DNA of 64,000 bases from Ryuthela nishihirai (GCA_038380435.1 JAWZYU010000011.1:74273501-74337500); one strand, 5' to 3'. Shown: positions 11,594 to 23,398, counted from the first letter of the stretch. Made by a program: numbers and translations. The notes: generated by a model not told the origin, from the sequence alone.

Positions 11594-11629
11594 AGCGAGA
11601 GGCCAAAGTTCCTCAAGAAAAGCCCTCTC
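11569..11629 (+). promoter_or_regulatory. Gag-pol -1 frameshift signal with candidate pseudoknot
   Basis: The heptamer GGGAAAC (11569-11575) fits X XXY YYZ and lies in register with gag (codons GGA AAC). Slipping back one base enters the open pol frame, which has no stop from here on. Downstream, CTTTG (11588-11592) pairs with CAAAG (11604-11608). GAGAGG, in that loop (11597-11602), pairs with CCTCTC (11624-11629), giving an H-type pseudoknot. The 12-nt spacer is longer than the usual 5-9. The gag stop lies within the structure. The whole block is repeated in Gypsy-2. Confidence 0.75.
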
Positions 11630-14600
11630 ATGAGTTAAGTCTTGCTACTGTGGGTATACATAATGTCTTACATTTACCTTTTGTGAAGCTTTATCACGAT
11701 AAGACAGAATTCATAGCTCGCATTGATACAGGAGCTGATCTTACTTGTTTACATAAGAAAGTATGGGATAAAATTCAGAAAAATTGTAAACTGAATTTGC
11801 AGCCGTGGTCCGGTGGACCTTTGAACTTAGCTTGTGCTTCCAAGCAGTGTTTTCCGCAAGGAACTATTGAGTTACCTATCACTTTAAATAATGTGGAGAT
11901 AAAACTTGAATTCTTAGTAATAAGTGAATTATTATATGACTCTTTAATAGGGATAGATGCGATACGGAAACACTTGATTGAATTTGATTTTGCCAACAAT
12001 ACTATTTCATTAAAAGCAACAATGAAAGAAAAACTTGATATCGATCAGATAAAATCAGACATTAGAAAACACGCTGACAACGCATATTTGGGAAATAGCG
12101 AGAGAGTTAAGTTAGAAGCTCTGCTCAATGCTAATTACGAACTTTTTAACAACAAGCCCGGTAGATGTCAGATTTTAGAACATCATATCGACACCGGCAA
12201 TAATAGACCTGTTTACAGCAAACCATATAATTATCCTCCCAGTAAAGAAGAGATAATTTCAACACAAATTAAAGAAATGTTAGAGGATGGGATAATAGAG
12301 CCAAGTTTTAGCCCTTGGGCTTCACCGGTCGTGCTCGTTAAAAAGAAAACTGGTGATTTGAGATTTTGCGTAGACTATCGAAAATTAAATGCTGTTACAG
12401 TCCCCGACAGATATCCACTACCTATTATTCAGAATCTACTAACACAACTGGCTGGCAAGAAATTTATTAGCACACTAGATTTGTCTTCAGGATATTGGCA
12501 GGTGTCCGTATATCCACCAGATCGACCCAAAACAGCATTCCTCACAAAAGATGGATTATTCCAATTTCGTTGCTTACCGTTTGGCTTATCAGGAGCACCC
12601 GCCATGTTTCAACGTCTTATGTCCGTAGTTCTGGGTGACCTAAAAGGAAAAATTTGTGAAGTATACTTAGACGACATAGTCATTTTTTCTACTGATTTTT
12701 CAGAGCATCTACGTGATTTGAATTTGGTATTTGCAAGGTTAAGAGAAGCCGGACTCACCATAAAGTTGTCCAAATGCACATTTCTCCGAGAGGACGTTTA
12801 ATACCTCGGTTTCACTGTTAATAAGGATGGAGTAAGAACATTACCTAATAAGGTCGAAGCCATAGAACGATTTCGCACACCGCGCAATTCGAAACAACTT
12901 AGTAGATTTTTAGGAATGTGTGGATGGTACCTACAATTTGTACCCAATTTTGCTAATTTGGCCGAACCTTTGTGTGAATTACGTCGAAAGCGGTTTCACT
13001 GGACACCTGTTTGCGATACAGTATTTCAGACATTAAAGGATGCATTGTGTCATGCTCCCGTGTTGGCCTTGCCACAGTTAGGCAAACCTTTTTTCATCTA
13101 CACTGATGCTTCCGATGTCGGTCTCGGCGCCGTGCTGAGCCAAGTACAGAATGACAATTGTGAACACGTCATCATGTATGCCAGTCGCAGTTTGAGTCAT
13201 ACTGAAAGAAACTATACAGTGACTGAAAAAGAATGTCTAAGCGTAATATGGGCTCTAGAAAAATTTAAAGTACAATTAGACACATCCGACATAACTATTT
13301 TTACTGACCATGCTGCTTTACAATGGTTACAGACATCTACCAATCTAACAGGTCGTCTAATGCGCTGGGCATTACGCCTACAAGAATTTAATTTCAAGGT
13401 CGAGCATCGAAAGGGAAGTGCACATCAGCTACCAGATGCATTGTCCCGTGTGTCCGGCAGAAGTTACGCCAGAGCTCGAAGATAAGCCTTTTGCTCCCTC
13501 ACTCGCCACAATAGTTCCCATCGAATACAAGGAACATTTAATTACTGAACAACAAAGCGATTTAGAATATGGAAACGTATCATTATTTGAAAACTGATGA
13601 ATTACCTCTAGATCCTAGTATAGCTTCAAGTATTGTTGGAAGAGCCAGACATTTCAGATTAATTAACGATATTTTGTACTACTGCAGACGACCGAGTCAA
13701 ACAGGCAGTTATCGCCCATTTATTCCCAAGAATTTAAGAGAGTACGTACTCCGAGAATTACATGATGTACCTTCAGCTGGACATTTAGGTACACGGAAAA
13801 CCTATCAGAAAGTGGCCAAAAGATCATATTGGCCAGCTTTGAAAAAGGACGTAAAAACCTATGTAGAAACATGCCTAATTTGTCAAACCACGAAATTCGA
13901 ACAAAACCGTCCTTGTGGTCTTATGAAAAGCACGATCTCCATTGAACCCATGGAATTAGTTGGCATGGATTTAATGGGCCCGTATCCACAAACACAAGCG
14001 GGATCCCAATATATTCTGGTCTTGGTAGATTATTTTTCGAAATGGGTCGAAATATTTCCTGTTAGAAATGCAACAGCAACAATCGTAGCAAAGAAATTTG
14101 TAAATGAATTTATATGCAGATACGGGGTACCCAAGAGTATAGTTTCGGACAATGGGCCCAAATTCATTTCCAATGTGCTTGCTGAAGTATGTGAAACGTT
14201 CCAAATAAAACACATATATACAACTCCATATCATCCACAATCAAATTTGACAGAAAGAATTAATCGAAATATTGGCAGAATGATAGCTACTTACGTTGAA
14301 AATAGACATAGTACATGGGATAAATATTTGCAACAGTTTTCCTTTGCTTTACGCACTTCATTACATGAAACCACCAAATTCACGCCTTCACGGATATTTC
14401 TTGGAAGAGAACTAACATTACCCTGGGACAGACTCATTGGCCAACCCGCATCCTCACAATCCATTGAGTTTAGAACGGAACAGCATATTAGAGCCATTTC
14501 AAAGGCACAAGATAATTCCCTACGAGCACAACAAAAGCAACGAGAGGATTATAATAAAAGACGACGACATATGGAATTTAAAATAGGTGATAAGGTCTTG

Positions 14601-14960
14601 ATTAAAACACATAAGAGTGATAAAGAAAGAGGATTCATCAAGAAATTTGCACCATTATATGCTGGACCATATGTTATAAGGAAGAAACTTTCCCCACTTC
14701 TGTATGAATTGGCCAATATGACCACTAATGCCTCAGTAGGATACTTTAATGTTGTGAATATAAAGATATTTGAAACATCTATAGAATTTTCTAGATCTGA
14801 AGTAGATGCTCCACAACAAACCCAGGAGAAAGATGGCTCTGATGATGAACCTTTACCAAGCAGAAGAGAAAAGAACAGATTAGATTATCACCTACTGCAC
14901 ACAACAGGGCAAAGACTGACAAAGCCAGATTCAGCTGTTCCATCAACGTCAAGAGCGTGA
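11590..14960 (+). pseudogene. Gypsy-1 pol: protease, reverse transcriptase, RNase H, integrase
   Basis: Polyprotein read in the -1 frame after gag. The protease active site is DTGADL (residues 46-51 counted from 11590). The reverse transcriptase shows the DLSSGYWQ block and catalytic YLDD (12664-12675). An in-frame TAA at 12799-12801 interrupts it just before YLGF. RNase H (12916-13485) has YTDASDVGLGAVL, TEKECLSVIWAL and FTDHAALQWL. One or more frameshifts at about 13445-13590 follow. The integrase (13569-14960) has an HHCC zinc finger (H65, H72, C102, C105 from 13569) and the D, D, E core (D134, D194, E229). It ends at TGA 14958-14960. Intact relatives make and integrate the cDNA; this copy cannot. 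Confidence 0.92.
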
Positions 14961-16634
14961 CGAAAGGCCGACGAAACGACCAGAGCCTGCAGAGCGACAA
15001 CCGGCAGCGAAGCAGCGAACATCGGGAAGATGAAGTAACGAGAGAGAGATCTACAGCGACGACTTGACTTGAACGAGATCTTCAGTAACAACTTTACGTG
15101 AAGCCACCCAACGACGACGGAAGGATGTATCGGAAACGGACTAGGTGATTTATTGCCACGGAGTGCCAACAATGAAATTTAAGTATATTTTTCTTTCACT
15201 TGGCACTTGATTGAGTTATAAAATGTTTTTTTTCTGGAATAGATGAAGACGAAGAAGAAGCCTTATTGTGAATTATATAGTTAGCGATGTTTAATTTCTT
15301 GTTGAAACTTTAGAGTTCGATATTTATTTTTGAAAAGTGAAATTTTTGTAGTTCGAGTTTATACTTGTGTGAATAGAATTTTTTTTTTGCATTCTTGTTC
15401 ATCGAAGTTCTAGTTATTTACGTGAGTTAAAATGTACTTTTGTAGATTTTTTCGTTTCAGCTGACTGATAGCTGAAAATTTTGTAAGTCGATATTGGAAA
15501 GTTTAGAAATTGTAAAATGTTTCTGGATATGAATGAGAAGAGTGAAAGAGAATTAGTGATTTAATATTTTTTATGTTTAAGAATTTGTATTGTAAAATAA
15601 CGTGCATTCCAAAGTGAATTTATGTAAAAAAAAAAGAAAGGAGATTCATGTAAAAGTTATTGGATGAAATGTTGTCATCGTATGTTATAAATTATTTACA
15701 CTTTTTTTTCTTTATTCTTAGATACGATTTATGTATATGTGTTTAAATCTGTTCAGTGTCATCAGTGATATTTATGTGTCAATGATACGTAATTTTTGGG
15801 ATGACATTGACAGTATTTATTGGTATATATAGATGATGACCATGATGATGACTGCAGAATTTTGTTTTTTTTGTGTACCTTTTTGGAGCTGTCCCCAAAT
15901 GGCCTAGTCTGATAACCGAGTTGTTACCAGCATAACTCCTTTGGGAGGGGGACGTTGGCTCTGAAGGGGGAGGTAACTAATGATTTTTTATTTCGGCTAG
16001 ATCGCGATTTCTGTGAATAGAAGAATTAGCGGATGATTACAATCCCGCTTGTTTGTAAATTTTGAATTTTCTTAGCTTTGCATATTTGAATGTAATTAGG
16101 AGGAGATAATGGTGTTCGAATACCCGTTTTTTTATGTGATTTAGGTGAAGATTTAGCTGTCACATACTTTTTTGTGGTTAGGGGAAAAGCGGAAGTTATC
16201 ACCCCGCTAACAACAATTGTAATGAAATTTCTTTTCTCTTTTCATGTATTTAACATTTAGTATCTAAGAAAGATTAGTAGGAGTTCATTAACCTGTTATT
16301 TTCTGTACAGTTCAAGATATGCCAATTTCGAGTTTGTATCAGAATGTGATACTAGTTAGACCGATGATGCTAGTATACAGTTAACTGTCACAGCCACTGG
16401 TATGTATTGATACTAGGTTAGCTGTTAATTACATATTTTTGTCAGGAGGAAAAGGGAGGAGGTACCTTTGGTTGTGCTGGAAAATTGTGTCAAAGTGAGA
16501 ATAGTTCGTCATATCAAAATTTGCGCTAGCATACTTTTACTTATTTATGTTCAGCCATGTGTAAATGACGTAAGATGTCCTTTATTCAAAATTGCTCATC
16601 AAAATTTGTTAGGTCAAATCTTTTGACTCCCTTT
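14961..16634 (+). other. Gypsy-1 3' internal non-coding region
   Basis: About 1.7 kb with no credible ORF on either strand and no env-like frame. It is nearly identical by eye to 42320-43944 of Gypsy-2, so it is an element-specific sequence rather than captured host DNA. Confidence 0.75.
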
Positions 16635-16645
16635 GGAAGGGGGAG
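16635..16645 (+). promoter_or_regulatory. Gypsy-1 polypurine tract
   Basis: GGAAGGGGGAG ending one base before the 3' LTR; plus-strand primer of gypsy-type elements. The same tract is at 43945-43955 in Gypsy-2. Confidence 0.8.
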
Positions 16646-16646
16646 T

Positions 16647-17323
16647 TGTGATGCCCCATCATTCACTTTTGCTTTACCTTAACCAGTTTTGTTTTAATTT
16701 ACGTAATATTTATCATTTTGGGGATTTTTATTTCCTTTTTGGCATCACAGCGCTCATATCCAAGAGATTCTAGGAGTTGTGCATGCGCCGCAACTCCGAT
16801 CTTCCGACTGTACCGTTAAAGCGCGTGCCAAGGACACGCCCCCTCTTGCGTCATAGCTTGAGTCGTTCGTCATAGTATGCAAATGTCTTTCCCGGCATGC
16901 GCCGCCTCATTGTCAAAAACCAGTGGCCTGCGAGTCACTTAGGGAGTAGAAGGAGTAGCACAAGTGAGTGCACAAGGTGCGTAGCACCAAGCACAGTGTG
17001 TGTAGCACAGGAGTTATGAGTTTCTTCATTGATGTCTTGGTGAGTTGAATTATTTTGGAAATAAATCTGTTTTGTTATAAACCTTTTGAGTCTGTACAGT
17101 TTTTTTCTCTTGAGCAACGCGAATTAAGGATTTTTGGAATTATAAAGTTTACTTGACAATCATTTTAATTCTTACTCATTAACGCTCGCTGGTATTTGAA
17201 CCCTAAATCAACTTATTATCAACTTATTCTACTTTTGGCAATTTGTTAATTATTGCCTGGCGCCCGTCTAAGCTATCCGGAGCATAAAACTTCAAGTATT
17301 TTGCATTTGTTTGGAGCGTTACA
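16647..17323 (+). repeat. Gypsy-1 3' LTR
   Basis: 677 bp, TGTGATGCCCC to GCGTTACA. It ends abruptly against the interior of RTE-B; no duplication of the left flank is present. Confidence 0.92.
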
Positions 17324-19560
17324 ACCTTTTTTGAAAATAGGGATAACAATAGCTCTGGTAAAATCCTTTGGAACCATGCCTTTATCATAAAAGATATTCA
17401 GAATCTCAGTCATCCAAGTGGTAACTGAAACATTTCCAGCTCTAAGCATTTCTGTAGTAATTTCATCTACCCCTGGGGATTTATGAAGTTTAAGTTTAGA
17501 AAAGCCAAAATAACTTCAGATTGTGTTATAGGGCCAACATTAAAGCCACCAATGCATCTATCATCATTGCAAACAGTGGGAATAGAACTAACCGCATTGT
17601 TCAGAATATCGCTGAAATGCTCAGCCCACCTAGCCATGACAGAATCCTCACCTTCTATAACCTTACCTTGTTTATCCTTCAATCCCTGTATACCTGTCCG
17701 TTTTCTACCACATAAAACATTAACTATCTGGTACAGCTCTCTGCTATTGTGCTGTCTAACTGCTTCCTCGGCTTTGTCAGCCAAATCATCAAGCCAAAGA
17801 TTCTTATCAGCAGCTAACTGATCTTTTACACGTTTATTAAGCACTCTGTAATGCTTTTTATTAGTACTAGTAGGGTATTGATTAAGGACATTCCTGCAGT
17901 TCTTTCTTTCTGAAATAAGCTCAAGTGCCTTATCACTCAGATAATTCTGCCTCTTCAGCTCCTTTTTTCCTAAAAGAGTACCGTTAGTTTCCAAAAAAGC
18001 CTGTTTAAAATGATCCCATTCTTCCTCAACTTCTGTAGTAAGCATAACATGACTGTCATAATGACTAAGTAACATATCATGGTAAGCTTTGGCTATAACT
18101 GGGTCTTTCAGAGCTTCAGTATTAAAAGCAAATTTTTTAACCCTAGCACAACACTTTTTAAGTTTAAGTTGTAAGACACTTTTAACAAGGTAATGGTCAG
18201 ATCCAATTTCAGCTCCCCTATATGCCCTGGTATTTCTAACAGAACTAGCCCATTTGCTGTTAATTAATATATAATCAATCATATTCCTATGCAGCCCATC
18301 AGGTGAAACCCATGTGTATTTATGTATGTCGTGGTGTTTGTAATATGTGTTAGTTATTCTGAAACCATTGAGTTTACTTACCTGTAGGTGACGTTGCCCA
18401 TTGCCATTGCAGCTACCAATACCAAAAGGGCCTATTACTCCTGGCCAAAGGTCAGAGTCAGTACCAACTTTGGCATTGAAGTCACCAAGAACAAGGGTAA
18501 TATCTCCTTTATTGACAGAATTCAAAATATCCTGAAGTTGTTCATAAAACCTATCCTTCTCATCCTCAGTGGGGGCATAACAGCAGATAACATTCAGGTC
18601 TTTAACGCTTGTCTGAAATTTTGCTGTAAGAAACCTTTCATTAATGCACTCGTATCCTAGAAGAGCATCACTAGCGTGTCTGCTGAGAAGCAGACCCACG
18701 CCTTGGTGATGCTTATTGTCGTCCCTCCCTGAAAAGAGAAATTTAAGATTATTTTTAAGAATCTGACCTTTATCTGTCCATCTGGTCTCTTGCAAGCTGA
18801 GAATATCTAAATTATAATGGTGGAATTCTTGTGTGAGGACATCAAGAGAAAAAGCTCTGTGCAGAGTCCTCACATTCCAACTACCTATGGAGAGAAAATG
18901 GTTAGTGGGATGTTTAAAGAAACTATGTTTATTGAGAGAGGGAATGCCGACAATATCAAACAGCCCCCTAATTGCAGACATGGGGCAAAGACCCATTCCC
19001 CCACCACTAAAGGCTGAAGCCATCTACACTGGAAGACTTCCTCCAATGTAGAATTTGACGATGCCAATAGAAGCAAAGAGTTCAGGTTCCTGCGATGACT
19101 TCTGCTCAGGATTATCCACCAGCTGATAAACATATCCTGTGAATTTATTCACTTGGGGCTGTCAACCCACAAACAAACAGAAAACACAGCGGAAGATTTT
19201 CCCTCCACAGAAACCCACCAGTGCAACTAAATCAGGATCCATAATCAAGCTCAGAGCCATATATCTGTCCAGTCCAGTAGGTTTATATGGTCAGGACCCT
19301 GTGTGGTTGACCACTCAGCAGGGTAGAAAAAAAAAATAGTAGCCATAGTTGTCCAGATCAGTAGGCCACACTAATCTGTCAGCCCTCCCCCTTCCGTTCA
19401 CTTCCACAAGAGAGTATCTCTTTTGAAAGGTACTAACGGTCTGCACCACGAGAAGGCGGAGTCGGACATTAGGTGCTAGGCCTGGCCGTTCTATGCGTCA
19501 TCACAGGGGATTGTTGCATAGCTCTCCTTCCAGTGACTACCTAGCTACCATTTATTTACA
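17324..19560 (-). mobile_element. RTE-clade LINE, copy B (3' part missing)
   Basis: Antisense RTE copy with its 5' end complete (ends near 19560 in CTAGCTACCATTTA) but its 3' half absent. It starts at 17324, in the middle of the reverse transcriptase, directly at the Gypsy-1 3' LTR. LINEs normally lose 5' rather than 3' sequence, so the loss comes from the rearrangement involving Gypsy-1. Confidence 0.85.
17467..19023 (-). CDS. RTE copy B polyprotein fragment (endonuclease to start of reverse transcriptase)
   Basis: Open for 518 codons from ATG at 19021-19023. It has a complete apurinic-endonuclease domain (SIGSWNVRTL, LQETRWTDKG, LVLGDFNAKVGTD, IGSDHYLVKS). The linker follows (RVKDQLAADKN, lysine where copies A and D have an amber stop), then the beginning of the reverse transcriptase region (FNVGPITQSEVILA). 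A single-base loss near 17500 shifts the frame and ends it. The remaining reverse transcriptase sequence continues out of frame to 17324 and is then lost. It could at most make a truncated endonuclease. Confidence 0.8.
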   Translation of the reverse strand: MASAFSGGGMGLCPMSAIRGLFDIVGIPSLNKHSFFKHPTNHFLSIGSWNVRTLHRAFSLDVLTQEFHHYNLDILSLQETRWTDKGQILKNNLKFLFSGRDDNKHHQGVGLLLSRHASDALLGYECINERFLTAKFQTSVKDLNVICCYAPTEDEKDRFYEQLQDILNSVNKGDITLVLGDFNAKVGTDSDLWPGVIGPFGIGSCNGNGQRHLQVSKLNGFRITNTYYKHHDIHKYTWVSPDGLHRNMIDYILINSKWASSVRNTRAYRGAEIGSDHYLVKSVLQLKLKKCCARVKKFAFNTEALKDPVIAKAYHDMLLSHYDSHVMLTTEVEEEWDHFKQAFLETNGTLLGKKELKRQNYLSDKALELISERKNCRNVLNQYPTSTNKKHYRVLNKRVKDQLAADKNLWLDDLADKAEEAVRQHNSRELYQIVNVLCGRKRTGIQGLKDKQGKVIEGEDSVMARWAEHFSDILNNAVSSIPTVCNDDRCIGGFNVGPITQSEVILAFLNLNFINPQG

Positions 19561-19562
19561 GA

Positions 19563-21929
19563 CCGGTTTCAGAATAACTAACATATATTACAAACACCAC
19601 GACATACATAAATACACATGGTTTCACCTGATGGGCTGCATAAGAATATGAATGATTACATATTAATTAACAGCAAATGGGCTAGTTCTGTTAGGAATAC
19701 CAGGGCATATAGGGGAGCTGAAATTGGATCTGACCATTACCTTGTTAAAAGTGTCTTGCAACTTAAACTTAAAAAGTGTTGTGCTAATGTTAAAAAAATT
19801 ACCTTTAATACTGAAGCTCTGAAAGACTCAGTTATAGCTAAAGCTTACCATGATAGGTTACTTAGTCATTTTGACAGTAATGGTTTGCTTACTACTGAAG
19901 TTGAGGAAGAATGGGACCATTTTAAATGGATTTTTTTTGTAAATCAACAGTACTCTTTTAGGAAAAAAAGGAGCAGATGAGGCAGAATTATTTGAGTGAT
20001 AAGGCACTTGAGCTTATTTCAGAAAGAAAGAAAACTGCAGGAATGTCTTTAATCATTACCCTACTAGTCCTAATAGAAAGCATTACAGAGAGCTTAATAA
20101 ACGTGTAAAGGATCAGTTAGCTGCTGATAAGAATGTTTGGCTTGATGGCTTTGCTGACAAAGCCAAGGAAGCAGTTAGACAGTACAGTGGCAGAGAGCTG
20201 TACCAGATAGTTAATGTTTTGTATGGTAGAAAATGGACGGACATACAGGGATTGAAGGATAAACAATTTAATTTTATAGATGAGGATTTTGTATGACTAG
20301 GTGGGCTGAGCATTTCAGTGATGTTCTAAACAATGTGGTTAGTTCTACTCCCATTGTTTGTAATGATGATAGATGCATTGGTGGCTTTAATGTTGGCCCT
20401 ATAACACAATCTGAAGTTATTTTGGCTATTTCTAAACTTAAACTTCATAAATCCCCAGGGATAGATGAAATTACTACGGAAATGCTTACAGCTGGGAATG
20501 TTTCGGTTTTACCACTTGGATGACTGAAATTCTGAATATCTTTTATGATAAAAGCATGGTTCCTAAGGATTTTACCAGAGCTATTATTATCCCTATTTTC
20601 AAAAAAGGTGATCGCAGTTCTTGTGATAACTATAGGGGTGTCAGCCTACTCTCTGTTCCAGGTAAAGTTCTTTCCATGATTGTGCTTAATAGAATTAAGA
20701 ATCTGGTTGACAGTCAATTGCGTGATGAGCAATGTGGATTCAGAAGTAGGGGATGTGTGGATCAGATATTTTCACTTAGGCAGATTCTTGAGAAATGTTT
20801 AGAGTTTCAGAAACCTTTGGTTGCTAGCTTTGTTGATTTCAAAAAGGCTTTTGACTCAGTTGATCGTCATAATTTGTGGTTGATTGTGAGATCATATGGT
20901 ATACCAGACAAGTTAGTTAACATTATGAAAGCTCTCTATAATAACACTGAGTCGTGTGTGAGAGTTGGTAAGGCTTGTAGCAATTGGTTTAGCATTACTT
21001 CTGGTGTTCGACAAGGGTGCATTTTGTCTCCTTTTCTCTTTAGCTTGGTTATTTATTATGTTATGCGAAATTCACTTCAAGGGAAAGATTTTGGCCTTAA
21101 ATGGAGTGGAGATACGAAAATTTCTGATTTAGATTATGCTGATGATTTAGCCCTTTTGGCAAATGATGTTGATGAGATGAACTCTTTCATTCGAGCTGTT
21201 GATGAGACTGGCAGTAGAGTAGGTTTGGTTATAAACAGAGAGAAAACTAAAGTGATGAATATTGGTCAGGCAGGCTGTGATTCAGTTAATCTGAATGGTT
21301 GCAGTCTTGAGCAGGTGTCACAGTTTAATTATCTTGGGAGCTATGTAACTGATAATGGTGATGTGCGGCATGAGATTAACAGGTGAATAGGGATTGCTAC
21401 TGGAACTTTTAAGAATCTATGGAGAGTGTGGAGAAATAGGCGTATAAACCTGAAGACTAAAATTAAACTGTATAATAGTTTGGTTCTTTTTAGGGTTAGT
21501 TATAGTAGTGAAACTTGGACACTTTGTAAACAAGATAACAGGAAACTAGATTCTTTTGATTCCAGATGCTTACGCAGTATCTTGGGCATTAGGTGGTTCA
21601 ACTTTGTAACTAATGATGAGGTTAGGCAAAGGAGTTTGCAACCACCCTTTAAGCAGCATATTGTGCAGAGAGAGACTCCGTTGGTTTGGTCATGTTGCCC
21701 GTGTGGATAATTATAGATTGGCGAATAGGATTTTGAATGGTGTGCCTAAAGGCCTCAGAAGGAGGGGGAGACCTAGGATGCGGTAGGCAGATAATGTCAA
21801 ACAGGACCTTGTTAGAATTGGTGTGCAGATGCAGCAGATGTAGCTCAGGACAAACATTCTTGGAGAACTAAATTGCACCGTCTGCTTGGACCTCCGTAGC
21901 CCATGGCTGCTTGAGGATAATGATGATGA
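19563..21929 (+). mobile_element. RTE-clade LINE, copy C (5' truncated, sense)
   Basis: Plus-strand RTE copy beginning in mid-endonuclease (GGTTTCAGAATAACTAAC) and ending with the family 3' end and tail GATAATGATGATGA at about 21916-21929. It lies head to head with RTE-B, so 19563-20609 is complementary to 17324-18368. Confidence 0.85.
19618..21890 (+). pseudogene. RTE copy C ORF remnants
   Basis: Fragmented endonuclease-reverse transcriptase ORF: frames at 19618-19980 (endonuclease C-terminus with IGSDHYLVKS), 20293-20523, 20520-21386 (reverse transcriptase with VDFKKAFDSVDR, SGVRQGCILSPF, YADD) and 21426-21710. Frameshifts and stops (for example TGA at 21384-21386, TAG near 21784) and scattered substitutions make it one of the older copies. 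It is in sense orientation relative to the dehydrogenase gene downstream, unlike the other RTE copies. Confidence 0.82.
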
Positions 21930-22337
21930 CTTACTGAATAATGGAAGTTGGAACATTTAAAAGCAGCATCATTCACTTTAAGCATATTTTTTCAACTCCC
22001 ACAAAAATCTGCATAACTTTTCACATGGTTTAATATAAGTTGTTAAGTCCATGTTTTGATTAGTTTTGCAGAAAACATTTTTGCATGCATAATACTCTTT
22101 TATAAATTTTCATGTTCTATAATTCTCTAAATAATAAATGAATGTTGTTAGATATAATGATTTATGTATATTTAATCTATATCTCTAAAATGTTCTGGTG
22201 ATAAACCTTTTTAGAAGTTGCTGAACTTCAAATGGCTTTTCATTGACAGCAGAGAAATGTCTGAATAGTTTTGCAAATATATTTTGTCATGTTTATGATT
22301 TGACATGGAAATTATACAAAGAATTTTTATATTATAG
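21930..22337. other. Probable intron upstream of first visible dehydrogenase exon
   Basis: AT-rich, no ORF or repeat recognised. It ends with the splice acceptor ATTATAG at 22331-22337. Confidence 0.5.
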
Positions 22338-22403
22338 GTCCTATTGGTCTTCTGTGCTTTCTGGTTGCTAAGGCAATGGGAGCTGGCCAGATATGTATTA
22401 CAG
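22338..22403 (+). CDS. SORD: Sorbitol dehydrogenase-like, exon encoding the Rossmann GPIGL motif
   Basis: A 66-nt internal exon of a zinc-dependent medium-chain polyol dehydrogenase. These cytosolic enzymes oxidise sorbitol to fructose with NAD+ in the polyol pathway. It encodes (G)PIGLLCFLVAKAMGAGQICIT(D), the glycine-rich dinucleotide-binding turn and first helix of the Rossmann fold, close to the GAGPIG segment of animal sorbitol dehydrogenases. Acceptor ATTATAG and donor CAG|GTAAAT flank it. It enters and leaves in phase 1, matching the next exon, where the split codon gives Asp. The upstream exons for the catalytic zinc domain are not recognisable in the preceding 22 kb, so either that intron exceeds the window or the gene is incomplete. 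RTE-C lies just upstream. Confidence 0.88.
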
Positions 22404-23398
22404 GTAAATTTATTTTCTCAAAATAATTCTTTACCTACAGTTTCATTTCAAATTTTGATATCAGTTATAAATGGTAATATGATTTTCCAGTTGTAACTGA
22501 TATAGCACACAAACAGTAACCACATTGTTTATCATATAAAGTATTGAAGGTTTTCATCAGTTGCATAACAATATCATCATCATACTTGAACATCTCAACA
22601 TTGATTTATATACATTTTTTTTATTTAACTTAATTATAAGTCATTGTAATATGCATGTTTTGGAAAAAAATATTGAATGAAGATATTTTGGTAAAAAGTA
22701 GATAATCTGCATTAATGTGTCTCAGATGCTTTCAGAAATGATGTATATTGGTACAAATTACAGATGAGTTTGGGCTCAATTTTTCAAGCCCGCACCTGAT
22801 CATATTATGACAAAATTAAAAACTTAATGCTGTTTGGAAAAAAAATATTTGAAATATTAGTGAAACTTTAAAGTTCATGAGTAACATCATTATAAATGTA
22901 ATGAGTCATTCATTTATTAAAGATAGAGAATACATAAAAAATAATCAAAAGCTGTATGATGTTTATTTTTAATTACTAAAAAGATTGAAATTGTAATAAA
23001 ATATTTTTATATTTTTACATATTTCTTTCACAATTGCAAGAAATATTTGAAATTTCTTTAATAAAAAAGCTTTAATTGGCATAGTTGTTAGGGAGCTAGC
23101 TTCCAGTAGGGCAAACTTTGTGTGTTGTGTTAGCTCTAACTGAAGCAGTGGTCAGTAGTGACTTTGGTCTTAGTAGGGCATGTCCTTATATGAGAAGGAC
23201 TCTAAAAGTTAAGAATAGCTTCTAGGATTCTGCTCTGTCCAATGTGTTGCAAATGAAGAATGTTTTTTTAATTTTTCTTAGCTCGAACTCATATCTAGTA
23301 TAAATTGTGAGCCATTTATTAATAAGCAGGCAGGAGCATATAGACAGATACCTCTTACACAGTTTAAACCTGTAATGTAATGACCTAAAATGACATCT
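22404..23398 (+). other. Dehydrogenase intron segment
   Basis: Unremarkable AT-rich intron sequence between the first visible exon and RTE-D. No ORF, SINE or transposon recognised. Confidence 0.5.

Larger units (their letters stand above)
9375..17323 (+). mobile_element. Ty3/gypsy LTR retrotransposon Gypsy-1 (decayed, gag-pol)
   Basis: A 7.9-kb element bounded by two LTRs (9375-10023 and 16647-17323) that start TGTGATGCCCC and end GCGTTACA. Order: LTR, primer-binding site, gag, pol (protease, reverse transcriptase, RNase H, integrase), a 1.7-kb non-coding 3' region, polypurine tract, LTR. Integrase after RNase H places it in Ty3/gypsy. No env-like ORF is seen. Frameshifts in gag, a stop in reverse transcriptase and a frameshift before integrase inactivate it. 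The bases outside the LTRs do not match (CTAA left, ACCT right), and the flanks belong to different LINEs, so the two ends probably come from different insertions. Confidence 0.93.

Noticed and set aside
13971..14497. Antisense ORFs in Gypsy-1 integrase as an env-like gene
   Set aside because: They are shadows of the integrase frame on the opposite strand, without signal peptide or transmembrane logic.
17324..21929. RTE-B and RTE-C as a single LINE with a 5' inversion (twin priming)
   Set aside because: The two pieces overlap by about 1 kb of LINE sequence and differ in age; twin priming would leave little or no overlap.
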